Source: Tistrella bauzanensis
GTDB taxonomy: Bacteria > Pseudomonadota > Alphaproteobacteria > Tistrellales > Tistrellaceae
Reading direction: 5' to 3'
DNA: 64,000 nucleotides
Assembly: GCF_014636235.1 (NCBI RefSeq)
Contig: NZ_BMDZ01000013.1
Location: 5,128 to 69,127 of the forward strand
Part shown: positions 37,091-45,033 of the stretch, in pieces
Numbering within the stretch: the stretch's first letter is position 1
How the letters are laid out: every line of letters begins with the position of its first letter
Translations under genes and position numbers: made by a program
Notes under the pieces: model-generated
Told to the model about the DNA's origin: nothing
The model's input: only the letters and a program-made list of their open reading frames with translations
The model's database searches: none

Positions 37091-37110
37091 CGCCGCCCGC
37101 ACGGGCGGCG
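37091..37110. repeat. Hairpin in lptA-lptB gap
   Basis: CGCCGCCCG (37091-37099) pairs with 37102-37110 over a 2-base centre. No T-tract follows. It may lower readthrough or stabilise the mRNA; no function can be assigned. Confidence 0.45.
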
Positions 37111-37156
37111 CATCCGTTGCCACCCTTGCCATCCACGGATCGAGAGCCGCGACATC

Positions 37157-37942
37157 GTGACCGCCTCCAGCCAGACCGCGCCCATGCCCGTCACACCGAT
37201 CAACCCGGCCGCCCCCGTACCGCCGGGGCTGGTCGCGCAATCGCTGGGCAAGCATTACAAGAAGCGTCCGGTCCTGCGCGACGTGTCGCTCAACGTGGCA
37301 CGCGGCGAGGCGGTGGGGCTGCTTGGCCCCAACGGCGCCGGCAAGACCACCTGCTTCTACATCATCACCGGGCTGATTTCGGCCGATTACGGCCGCATCC
37401 TGCTCGATGGCGACGACATGACCGCCCTGCCGATGTATCGCCGCGCGCGGCTCGGCATCGGCTATCTGCCACAGGAGGCCTCGATCTTCCGGGGACTGAC
37501 GGTGGAAGACAACATCCGGGCAACCCTCGAAGTCGCCGAGCCGGTGCGCGACAAGCGCGAGACCATGCTCGACGAGCTTCTGGCCGAGTTCTCGATCAGC
37601 CATCTCAGACGCACGCCGGCCATCGCGCTGTCGGGCGGTGAACGGCGGCGGGTGGAGATTGCCCGGGCGCTCGCCACCAACCCCGGCTTCATCCTGCTCG
37701 ACGAGCCGCTGGCCGGTATCGATCCGATCGCCGTGTCGGACATCCGCGAACTGGTGTCGCATCTGAAACATCGCGGCATCGGCGTGCTGATCACCGACCA
37801 CAATGTCCGCGAAACCCTCGACATCATCGATCGTGCCTACATCCTGCACGACGGAACGGTGCTGATGGAGGGGTCGCCCGAGGACATCGTCGCCAATGAC
37901 GACGTGCGTCGGGTCTATCTCGGCGACCGTTTCAGCCTCTAG
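37157..37942 (+). CDS. lptB: LPS-export ABC transporter ATPase LptB
   Basis: 261 residues. Walker [11 protein letters not shown]-loop region [17 protein letters not shown], signature [15 protein letters not shown], Walker [15 protein letters not shown]-loop [10 protein letters not shown]. Powers LPS extraction from the inner membrane with LptF/LptG (not in this window). The N-terminal ~35 residues extend beyond the usual start. Immediately upstream of rpoN, a conserved proteobacterial arrangement. Confidence 0.97.
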   Translation: MTASSQTAPMPVTPINPAAPVPPGLVAQSLGKHYKKRPVLRDVSLNVARGEAVGLLGPNGAGKTTCFYIITGLISADYGRILLDGDDMTALPMYRRARLGIGYLPQEASIFRGLTVEDNIRATLEVAEPVRDKRETMLDELLAEFSISHLRRTPAIALSGGERRRVEIARALATNPGFILLDEPLAGIDPIAVSDIRELVSHLKHRGIGVLITDHNVRETLDIIDRAYILHDGTVLMEGSPEDIVANDDVRRVYLGDRFSL

Positions 37943-37955
37943 GGATCACACGCGC

Positions 37956-39605
37956 ATGGCGCTCAGCCAGAGACTGGACATAAAGCTCTCTCAGGCGCTG
38001 GTGATGACACCCCAGCTGCAGCAGGCCATCAAGCTGTTGCAGTTGAATAATATTGAACTGACTGCTTTCGTTGACGATGAGTTGCTCCAGAACCCGCTGC
38101 TGGTGCGCGCCGATGATCGCGACGAGCCCGCCGCCATCACGGTGGGGGGCGATCCCGGGGGCGAGCGCTTTGGCGGCGACGGCGCGGGTGGTGATGGCGC
38201 GGGTGGTGATGGCGCGGGTGGCGATGGAACACCGGTCGGCGGCGATGATTTCGACACCGTCTTCAATGCCGAGGACCGCACCGATATCAGCGATCTGGTG
38301 GCAAGCGGGATGATGCCCGACGCCGATCACGCGCCGCTCGACACCGACCTGTCCGGCATGTTCGAAAGCGACGGCCCGCCGCCGGGGCAGGAAACCGCCG
38401 CCCAGCGCGAGATGGACATGGATCCCGGGCTGGGCTTCGATGCCGGCGGCCCGGCCGGTCGCGGCGGCGACATGAACTTCGATGGCGACGACGAAGGCTT
38501 CGAGGCCCGCACCAGCCAGTCGATCACCCTGTCGCGTCATCTGGAAGACCAGGTCGCGGTTGAGATCCCGACCGGCATCGACCGGGCGATCGCCATCGTG
38601 CTGATCGGCCTGCTGGACGAGAACGGCTATCTGACCGCCACCCCCGCCGAGGCCGCTCAGATGATGGGCGTCGAGCCCGAGCGGGTGGAGGCGGTGCTTG
38701 TCCGGCTGAAAGGGCTGGACCCGACCGGGGTTTTCGCCCGCGATCTGGCCGAATGTCTGGCGCTGCAGCTTGCCGAGCGCGACCGCCTGGACCCGGCGAT
38801 GCAGGCCCTGCTCGCGCATCTGGACCTGCTGGCCCAGGGCGACCGCGCGCGGCTCAGGCGGGTGACCGGGGTCGATGACGACGACCTCGACGACATGGTC
38901 CGCGAGATCCGGGCCCTGGACCCGCGCCCGGGGCTTTGCTATGGCGCCGAGCCGATGCAGACCGTGGTGCCCGATATCCTGCTGAAACCGCGCCCGGATG
39001 GCGGCTGGCAGATCGAGTTGAACCCCGAGACCCTGCCACGGGTGCTGATCGACCATGCCTATGCGACCGTCATCTCATCGCAGGTGAAGTCGAAGGTGGA
39101 GCGCGATTACGTTTCGGAACGGATGCAGACCGCGAGCTGGCTGGTCAAGGCGCTGGACCAGCGGGCGCGCACCATCCTGAAGGTGGCGGGCGAACTGGTC
39201 CGTCAGCAGGACGGGTTCTTCGCCCATGGCATCCGCCATCTCCGGCCGCTGACCCTGCGTGACATCGCCGACGCGATCGGCATGCATGAGAGCACCGTCA
39301 GCCGGGTGACCGCGAACAAGTACATGACCACCCCACGCGGGCTGTTCGAGCTGAAATTCTTCTTCACCGCCGCCATCGCCACCGCCGACGGCCAGGGATC
39401 GGTGTCGGCCGAGGCGGTGCGCCACCGGATCAAGGAAATGATCGACAGCGAAAGCGGCACTGCGATCCTGTCCGACGACAAGCTCGTTGAGCTTCTGTCG
39501 GCGGATGGCATCGACATCGCGCGCAGAACTGTCGCAAAGTATCGGGAGGGGATGGGGATCGGATCGTCGGTCCAGCGCCGTCGCGCCAAGATGGCCAAGC
39601 GCTGA
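37956..39605 (+). CDS. rpoN: RNA polymerase sigma-54 factor
   Basis: 549 residues from ATG 37956. Region I MALSQRLDIKLSQALVMTPQLQQAIKLLQLNNIEL contacts activators. The acidic region II (about 60-180) is expanded and holds three exact-to-near GAGGD repeats (residues 76-90). Core-binding domain, then the HTH LRDIADAIGMHESTVSRVTANKYM, and RpoN box ARRTVAKYRE near the end. Directs transcription at -24/-12 promoters with enhancer-binding ATPases. AGGG overlaps the lptB stop; 13-bp gap. Confidence 0.97.
   Translation: MALSQRLDIKLSQALVMTPQLQQAIKLLQLNNIELTAFVDDELLQNPLLVRADDRDEPAAITVGGDPGGERFGGDGAGGDGAGGDGAGGDGTPVGGDDFDTVFNAEDRTDISDLVASGMMPDADHAPLDTDLSGMFESDGPPPGQETAAQREMDMDPGLGFDAGGPAGRGGDMNFDGDDEGFEARTSQSITLSRHLEDQVAVEIPTGIDRAIAIVLIGLLDENGYLTATPAEAAQMMGVEPERVEAVLVRLKGLDPTGVFARDLAECLALQLAERDRLDPAMQALLAHLDLLAQGDRARLRRVTGVDDDDLDDMVREIRALDPRPGLCYGAEPMQTVVPDILLKPRPDGGWQIELNPETLPRVLIDHAYATVISSQVKSKVERDYVSERMQTASWLVKALDQRARTILKVAGELVRQQDGFFAHGIRHLRPLTLRDIADAIGMHESTVSRVTANKYMTTPRGLFELKFFFTAAIATADGQGSVSAEAVRHRIKEMIDSESGTAILSDDKLVELLSADGIDIARRTVAKYREGMGIGSSVQRRRAKMAKR
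38181..38225 (+). repeat. Three 15-bp tandem repeats inside rpoN
   Basis: Unit GGCGCGGGTGGTGAT at 38181, 38196 and 38211 (the third with one change). In frame, it codes GAGGD three times in the non-conserved acidic linker. Likely made by replication slippage. Confidence 0.95.
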
Positions 39606-39766
39606 GCCGATCGCCGCCGCCCCCATGGAAGGGGCCGCGTCCGGAGGGGAGACCGGCCGCGGACCTCCGTCAACGATCCGCGCCGGATCGGCCACAACGG
39701 TCGGCAGCCTGCCATCCGTCATGGCCCCCCGTGGCCGGCCCGCGGACAAGCGACAGGCGAGGGACC

Positions 39767-40366
39767 ATGCAGCTTACCGTTTCAGGCAAGCAGATCGACG
39801 TCGGCGATGCCTTGCGCAGCCACGTTGCCGAAGAACTGGATCGCGGTGTCAGCAAGTATTTCGACGACGCCATCGATGCCCAGGTCGCCTTCGGTCGCGA
39901 TGCGCACCTGTTCCGTTGCGATATTTCCGTTCATGCCCGGCGTGGCGTGATGATGAAGGCATCGGGTCAATCCGACGAGATCTATGTCGCCTTCGATCAG
40001 GCGCTGAATCGCGCAGAAAAGCAGCTTCGACGCTATAAGCGCCGGCTCAGGGATCATCACCGCAACGACGGCCGGGCCGAGGCTGCACAGAATTCATTTG
40101 CATCCATCCCGGCCCGCGCCTACGTTCTGGCCGCCGAGGAGGACGAGCCGGTCGAGCGTGAGGACGCGACCACCGGCCACCCGGTGGTCATCGCCGAAAC
40201 CGACACCGCGATCCTGTCGCTGACGGTGGGCGAGGCGGTGATGCACATGGACCTCGCCGATCAGAGCGCGCTGCTGTTCCGGAACAAGGCACATGGCGGC
40301 CTCAATCTTGTATATCGGCGCGACGACGGGAATATCGGCTGGGTGGATCCGCGCATTCCGGATTGA
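39767..40366 (+). CDS. hpf: Ribosome hibernation-promoting factor, long form
   Basis: 199 residues from ATG 39767. N-terminal S30AE/YfiA domain (MQLTVSGKQIDVGDALRSHVAEELDRGVSKYFDDAIDAQV ... LNRAEKQLRRYKRRLRDHH) and the C-terminal dimerisation domain (AILSLTVGEAVMHMDLADQSALLFRNKAHGGLNLVYRRDDGNIGWVDP) that marks long HPF. It pairs ribosomes into inactive 100S dimers. A purine-rich GGCGAGGGA precedes the start. It follows rpoN, the usual place. Confidence 0.95.
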   Translation: MQLTVSGKQIDVGDALRSHVAEELDRGVSKYFDDAIDAQVAFGRDAHLFRCDISVHARRGVMMKASGQSDEIYVAFDQALNRAEKQLRRYKRRLRDHHRNDGRAEAAQNSFASIPARAYVLAAEEDEPVEREDATTGHPVVIAETDTAILSLTVGEAVMHMDLADQSALLFRNKAHGGLNLVYRRDDGNIGWVDPRIPD

Positions 40367-40536
40367 CCGTCCCGGCCACCGCTTCGGGGCCGGTTGCCCC
40401 GGAGCGCGGCAACCGGGGGGCAGGGACCAGACATGGGACCGTTCCCCGGCGCCAATCACTTCGGAGCCCCGGCACTGTTGAGCCCTGGCGCATCTTCAGA
40501 CCAGGGCCACGGGCTTTCCGACAAGAGGTTGTTGTC

Positions 40537-41001
40537 ATGGAGATCGCGGATCTGCTGCGCGCCGAAGGGGTCTTCGCATCCCTGAAGTCCAGCAGCAAGA
40601 AGCAGGTTCTTCAGGATCTGTCGCAGCGTGCGGCGGAACTTACCGGCATCGACGAGCGAACCATCTTTGAAACCCTGCTCGAACGCGAGCGGCTGGGAAC
40701 CACCGGCGTCGGCAACGGCGTCGCGATTCCGCATGGCCGGCTTGCCGGGCTGGAGCGGGTTCAGGGGTTGTTCGCCCGGCTGGAACGGCCGATCGATTTC
40801 GATGCCGTCGACGACCAGCCGGTCGACCTGATCTTTCTGTTGCTGGCCCCGGAATCGGCCGGGGCCGATCATCTGAAAGCGCTGGCGCGGGTATCGCGGC
40901 TGCTGCGCGACGAGCGGGTCTGCGACAAGCTGCGCGGCTCCGACACCGCCGATGCCCTCTATGCACTGCTGATCGACGACGCTTCCAGCAAGGCCGCCTG
41001 A
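40537..41001 (+). CDS. ptsN: PTS-Ntr EIIA component PtsN
   Basis: 154 residues from ATG 40537 (AGAGG 9 bases upstream). A PTS EIIA type-2 domain with TTGVGNGVAIPHGRL; His66 is the phosphoacceptor. Involved in nitrogen- and potassium-linked regulation through phosphotransfer from PtsP/HPr rather than sugar uptake. Its place behind rpoN-hpf is highly conserved. Confidence 0.95.
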   Translation: MEIADLLRAEGVFASLKSSSKKQVLQDLSQRAAELTGIDERTIFETLLERERLGTTGVGNGVAIPHGRLAGLERVQGLFARLERPIDFDAVDDQPVDLIFLLLAPESAGADHLKALARVSRLLRDERVCDKLRGSDTADALYALLIDDASSKAA

Positions 41002-41060
41002 TCCCGGCTCCGGGCGGATCGCCCCCCGCATCGGCCCATCCATATTGGACAGCGCCGCCT

Positions 41061-41558
41061 ATGTCGACCGGAACCGGCCCCCCCGCAGCCGTCCCGCCAG
41101 AGGCACCCCTTCCCAGCATGCACGCCACCTGCGTGCGGATCGCCGGCGCCGGTGTGCTGCTGATCGGCGACAGTGGTGTCGGCAAATCCGATCTGGCCCT
41201 GCGGCTGATCGATGCCGGCGCCGAGCTCGTCGCCGACGACCGCGTGATCATCAGCCCGCCCGCGACGGATGATGACCGCTGGCCGGTCGCGCGCGCGCCA
41301 CGTGCGCTTTTCGGGTTGATCGAGGTCCGGGGCGTCGGCATCCTCAGGGTCGGTGCTGCCGATCAGGCACCGGTGCGGCTGGTGGCGCAACTGCGACCGC
41401 CCGGCCACCCGATCGAGCGCCTGCCCGGCCGGCGCCATCTGGATCTGGCCGGCATCGCGGTGCCGGTGATCGACCTGGTGGCGGTGGAGGCATCGGCCCC
41501 CGCCCGGTTGCGCGCGGCACTCTCGGCCGAGATCGAGCCCGCGCGGAGGCATGCATGA
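41061..41558 (+). CDS. hprK: Short HPr kinase/phosphorylase
   Basis: 165 residues, only the catalytic C-terminal domain; the N-terminal domain of Firmicute HprK is absent, as usual in alphaproteobacteria. Walker A GDSGVGKS (36-43), AELVADDRV, and the signature FGLIEVRGVGILRV. It phosphorylates HPr on a regulatory Ser. The partner HPr gene is 1.4 kb downstream and has the expected Ser68. Overlaps rapZ by 4 bp. Confidence 0.93.
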   Translation: MSTGTGPPAAVPPEAPLPSMHATCVRIAGAGVLLIGDSGVGKSDLALRLIDAGAELVADDRVIISPPATDDDRWPVARAPRALFGLIEVRGVGILRVGAADQAPVRLVAQLRPPGHPIERLPGRRHLDLAGIAVPVIDLVAVEASAPARLRAALSAEIEPARRHA

Positions 41559-42511
41559 CCATCGACAGCCGTCCGGATCCTGCCGCCTCATCCGCCTTTG
41601 CAGCGGCCTCCACGGCCCGGCTGCTGATCATCACCGGCCTGTCGGGCGCCGGGCGCACCTCGCTGCTGAAATCGGTCGAGGATCTGGGCTACGAGACCAT
41701 CGACAACATGCCGGTGCGGCTGGTGGCGCCGGCGGTGGAGGCGATGGCCCCGGGCGATGCGCTGGCCATCGGCATCGATGTCCGCACCCGCGGCTTCGAT
41801 GTGGCGGCGGTCGAACAGTCGCTGGCGCAGATCGCCCGTGTGCCGGGCCTCGTCACCACCATGGTCTATCTGGACTGCGACGACGAGGTGCTCTATCGCC
41901 GCTATACCGAAACCCGCCGCCGGCATCCACTGTCGGCGGCCGATGACCGGCCGGTCGAGGATGGCATCCGCGACGAGCGCGCGCTGATCCAGCCCTTGCG
42001 CGATCGCGCCGATGTCGTGCTCGATACCAGCGAATTCAGCCTCACCGACCTCCGGCGCCGGGCGGCGGAACTGTTCGCCTTCGGCGGCTCGCCCGGTCTG
42101 CAGCTTGCCGTCACCTCGTTCGGCTTCCGTCGCGGCCTGCCCCGCGATGCCGATCTGGTGCTCGACGTGCGGTTTCTGTCCAATCCGCATTACGATCCGT
42201 TGCTCCGCCCGCTCACCGGCCTCGATGCCGCCGTCGGTGCCCATGTGGCGGCCGATCCGCTGTTCGGGGCGTTTTTTGATCGCAGCCTCGATCTGATCCG
42301 CCTGCTGCTGCCAGCCTATGCCCGCGAGGGTAAATCCTATCTCACCATCGCCATTGGTTGCACCGGCGGCCAGCATAGATCAGTGTTCGTGACCGAACGT
42401 CTCGCAGAGCAATTGAGGCGGGACGGGTGGCGGGTTACAGTACGCCATCGCGACCTGCCGGAACCCGGCGGATTGCGGCCGGTGCCGCCTGGGACGCAGC
42501 ATCGATCCTGA
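41555..42511 (+). CDS. rapZ: RNase adapter / nucleotide-binding protein RapZ
   Basis: 318 residues. Walker A GLSGAGRTS (28-36), then DLGYETIDNMPVRL, VYLDCDDEVLYRRYTETRRRHPL and the C-terminal FVTERL/GCTGGQHRSVF signature of the YvcJ/RapZ family. In enterobacteria it controls glmS through small RNAs; in alphaproteobacteria the role is less clear. Translationally coupled to hprK. Confidence 0.95.
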   Translation: MTIDSRPDPAASSAFAAASTARLLIITGLSGAGRTSLLKSVEDLGYETIDNMPVRLVAPAVEAMAPGDALAIGIDVRTRGFDVAAVEQSLAQIARVPGLVTTMVYLDCDDEVLYRRYTETRRRHPLSAADDRPVEDGIRDERALIQPLRDRADVVLDTSEFSLTDLRRRAAELFAFGGSPGLQLAVTSFGFRRGLPRDADLVLDVRFLSNPHYDPLLRPLTGLDAAVGAHVAADPLFGAFFDRSLDLIRLLLPAYAREGKSYLTIAIGCTGGQHRSVFVTERLAEQLRRDGWRVTVRHRDLPEPGGLRPVPPGTQHRS

Positions 42512-42596
42512 AACGAGGGGCCGTGGCCCGGGGCCGTCAGGCGCCGGGGGGATCCCCGCCACAGCACCCTCCGCAACCAAGGTGACGACAGAACCG

Positions 42597-43004
42597 ATGA
42601 TCGGTCTGGTACTGGTGACGCATGGCCGGCTTGCGGATGAGTTCGTGGCCGCCACTGAACATGTTGTCGGCCATCAGAAAGCCATGCGTGCCATCTGCAT
42701 CGGCCCCGATGACGACATGGAGAAGCGCCGCCAGGACATCATCGATGCCGTGGCGGCAGTGGATGGCGGTGACGGGGTGATCGTGCTGACCGACATGTTC
42801 GGTGGCACGCCATCGAACCTCGCGATCTCGATCCTGGACCGGGCGCATGTCGAGGTGATCGCGGGTGTGAACCTGCCGATGCTGATCAAGCTCGCCAGCG
42901 TCCGCGAGACCGAGCCGCTGGCCAAGGCCGTGGTCAGCGCCCAGGATGCCGGGCGCAAATACATCAATGTCGCGAGCACCCTGCTCGCCGGCGATGGTCG
43001 CTGA
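42597..43004 (+). CDS. PTS EIIA-Man-type component
   Basis: 135 residues from ATG 42597 (MIGLVLVTHG). His9 in VTHG is the phosphoacceptor of mannose-family EIIA; VLTDMFGGTPSNLAISIL is the other family signature. No EIIB/C/D genes are nearby, so it is presumably regulatory. AAGGTG lies about 10 bases upstream; a GTG at 42582 is an alternative start. HPr follows 3 bp behind. Confidence 0.93.
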   Translation: MIGLVLVTHGRLADEFVAATEHVVGHQKAMRAICIGPDDDMEKRRQDIIDAVAAVDGGDGVIVLTDMFGGTPSNLAISILDRAHVEVIAGVNLPMLIKLASVRETEPLAKAVVSAQDAGRKYINVASTLLAGDGR

Positions 43005-43007
43005 GCC

Positions 43008-43343
43008 ATGCGGGTGGGGATCGGGGGACAGGGGACAGATGGGTCCGGCGCGCCGGCGGAAAGCGTCGGTGCACCGCTGACCCGCACGGTTGAAATCGTC
43101 AACCGCCGCGGGCTGCACGCCCGCGCCGCGGCCAAATTCGTCAAGACCGCCGACAGCTTTACCTCCGACATCCAGGTCACCCGCAGCGGCCAGACCGTGT
43201 CGGGCCGGTCGATCATGGGCCTGATGATGCTGGCCGCCAGCCCCGGCTGCACCATCGACATCGCGATCAGCGGCCCCGACGCCGCCCGTGCCATGGACAC
43301 CCTGGTCGCCCTGGTCGCCGCGCGGTTCGAGGAAGACGAATAA
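43008..43343 (+). CDS. ptsH: Phosphocarrier protein HPr
   Basis: 111 residues. The HPr fold begins at about residue 24 (TRTVEIVNRRGLHARAAAKFV); His37 is the EI phosphorylation site and Ser68 in SGRSIMGLMMLAAS is the HprK site. The N-terminal Gly-rich ~23 residues are an unusual extension; there is no other in-frame start closer to the fold. Works with EIIA-Man, PtsN and HprK in a regulatory phosphorelay. Enzyme I is not in the window. Confidence 0.94.
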   Translation: MRVGIGGQGTDGSGAPAESVGAPLTRTVEIVNRRGLHARAAAKFVKTADSFTSDIQVTRSGQTVSGRSIMGLMMLAASPGCTIDIAISGPDAARAMDTLVALVAARFEEDE

Positions 43344-43406
43344 CCTTATGCCGCAGTGGGTGGCAACGGCACCCACCGCATGCAACCGCACGCTCTGCAT
43401 ATTACC

Positions 43407-43426
43407 ATATAAAGATAGCTTTATAT
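43407..43426. promoter_or_regulatory. Perfect palindrome upstream of ahcY, candidate SahR-type operator
   Basis: ATATAAAG (43407-43414), four bases, CTTTATAT (43419-43426): a perfect 8-bp inverted repeat in the only AT-rich patch of the HPr-ahcY gap, about 160 bp upstream of ahcY. From memory, the ArsR-type repressor SahR binds similar ATAAAG/CTTTAT palindromes upstream of ahcY and methionine genes in Proteobacteria. This is a recollection, not a search result. No regulator gene lies nearby. Confidence 0.55.
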
Positions 43427-43583
43427 TCCCTTGCCGCCGGGCGGCGGTCGGGGCTATAACGGATGCACCTGATGGTCGTGCGGGAGGCTCCGTGCGTCCG
43501 GATTTCGGTTTGCCCGCAGCCGCATCTGGCCCTGGCACCGCCCGAATGACCTTTGCACCGCCCGCATTTATGGAGCGCCCTCG

Positions 43584-44879
43584 ATGACCACGTTCACCGA
43601 CTACAAGGTCAAGGACATCAGCCTCGCCGAGTGGGGCCGCAAGGAAATCTCGCTGGCCGAAACCGAGATGCCGGGCCTGATGGCGCTGCGCGACGAATAC
43701 GGTGCGGCCAAGCCACTGGCCGGTGCCCGCATCGCCGGCTGCCTGCACATGACCATCCAGACCGCCGTGCTGATCGAGACCCTGATCGCGCTGGGCGCCG
43801 AGATCCGCTGGTCGTCGTGCAACATCTTCTCGACCCAGGATCAGGCCGCGGCCGCCATCGCCGCCGCCGGCATCCCGGTCTTCGCCTGGAAGGGAGAGAC
43901 CGAGGAGGAGTATGAATGGTGCGTCGAGCAGACCATTCAGGGGCCCGATGGCTGGACGCCCAACATGATCCTGGACGATGGCGGCGACCTGACCCTGATC
44001 ATGCACAACAAGTATCCCGATCTGATCAAGGATGTCCGCGGCATCTCGGAAGAGACCACCACCGGTGTGCTGCGGCTCTATGAGATGGCCAAGCAGGGCA
44101 AGCTGGCCTGCCCGGCGATCAACGTGAATGACAGCGTCACCAAGTCGAAATTCGACAACCTCTATGGCTGCCGCGAAAGCCTGATCGACGGCATCAAGCG
44201 CGCCACCGACGTGATGCTGGCCGGCAAGGTCGCGGTCGTCGCCGGCTATGGCGATGTCGGCAAGGGCTCGGCCGAGGCACTCAGCGGCCAGGGCGCCCGG
44301 GTGCTGATCACCGAGATCGACCCGATCTGCGCGCTCCAGGCCGCCATGGACGGCTATCAGGTCACCACCATGGAAGAGGCGGCCCCTCAGGGCGACATCT
44401 TCGTCACCGCCACCGGCAATGTCGACATCATCACCCTCGATCACATGCGTGACATGAAGGATCGGGCGATCGTCTGCAATATCGGTCATTTCGACAGCGA
44501 GATTCAGGTCGCGGCGCTGCGGAATTACGAGTGGAACGAGATCAAGCCGCAGGTCGACGAGATCAGCTTCCCCAATGGCAAGCGCCTGATCCTGCTGGCC
44601 AAGGGCCGGCTGGTCAACCTGGGCTGCGCCACCGGCCATCCCAGCTTCGTGATGAGCGCGTCCTTCACCAATCAGGTGCTGGCCCAGATCGAGCTGTGGA
44701 CCAACGCCGCCGCCTATGACAGGAAGGTCTACACCCTGCCCAAGCATCTCGACGAGAAGGTCGCGGCGCTGCATCTGGAAAAGCTGGGCGTGAAGCTGAC
44801 CAAGCTGTCGGCCGAACAGGCCGCCTATATCGGCATCCCCGCCGAGGGCCCGTTCAAGCCGGAATATTATCGCTACTGA
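43584..44879 (+). CDS. ahcY: S-adenosylhomocysteine hydrolase
   Basis: 431 residues. [68 protein letters not shown]-binding [17 protein letters not shown], and the C-terminal FKPEYYRY are diagnostic. It splits SAH to adenosine and homocysteine, keeping methylation reactions running. GGAG lies 12 bases before the ATG. Preceded by the palindrome at 43407 and by an imperfect hairpin just behind HPr (about 43352-43376). Confidence 0.98.
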   Translation: MTTFTDYKVKDISLAEWGRKEISLAETEMPGLMALRDEYGAAKPLAGARIAGCLHMTIQTAVLIETLIALGAEIRWSSCNIFSTQDQAAAAIAAAGIPVFAWKGETEEEYEWCVEQTIQGPDGWTPNMILDDGGDLTLIMHNKYPDLIKDVRGISEETTTGVLRLYEMAKQGKLACPAINVNDSVTKSKFDNLYGCRESLIDGIKRATDVMLAGKVAVVAGYGDVGKGSAEALSGQGARVLITEIDPICALQAAMDGYQVTTMEEAAPQGDIFVTATGNVDIITLDHMRDMKDRAIVCNIGHFDSEIQVAALRNYEWNEIKPQVDEISFPNGKRLILLAKGRLVNLGCATGHPSFVMSASFTNQVLAQIELWTNAAAYDRKVYTLPKHLDEKVAALHLEKLGVKLTKLSAEQAAYIGIPAEGPFKPEYYRY

Positions 44880-44918
44880 CCGCCACAGCCCGGGTCTGAC
44901 ACCCGTCACTCAAGCCAT

Positions 44919-44953
44919 ATCGCCGCCGCAGGGATCACCCCCGCGGCGGCGAT
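44919..44953. terminator. Hairpin behind ahcY
   Basis: An 11-bp perfect stem (44919-44929 with 44943-44953) with a 13-base loop, 40 bp behind the ahcY stop. It lacks a clear T-tract, so termination is uncertain. Confidence 0.4.
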
Positions 44954-45033
44954 CTGCGTTCAGGTTCCCGATCTGCCATGGCCATCGTGGCCGTGATTGC
45001 GGCCGTGCGCGCGCATGGCCTACACTCTGGCCC

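Noticed and set aside
43344..43583. SAH or SAM riboswitch in front of ahcY
   Set aside because: I looked for the conserved GC-rich core of the SAH riboswitch and for SAM-II-like elements and could not place either. The AT-rich palindrome is better explained as a DNA operator. A covariance-model search would decide.
42537..44909. 790-residue open frame on the minus strand
   Set aside because: It is exactly antisense to EIIA-Man, HPr and ahcY, which have clear family motifs. High GC content keeps the reverse frame open. Low-complexity His/Asp/Gly composition and no ribosome binding site.
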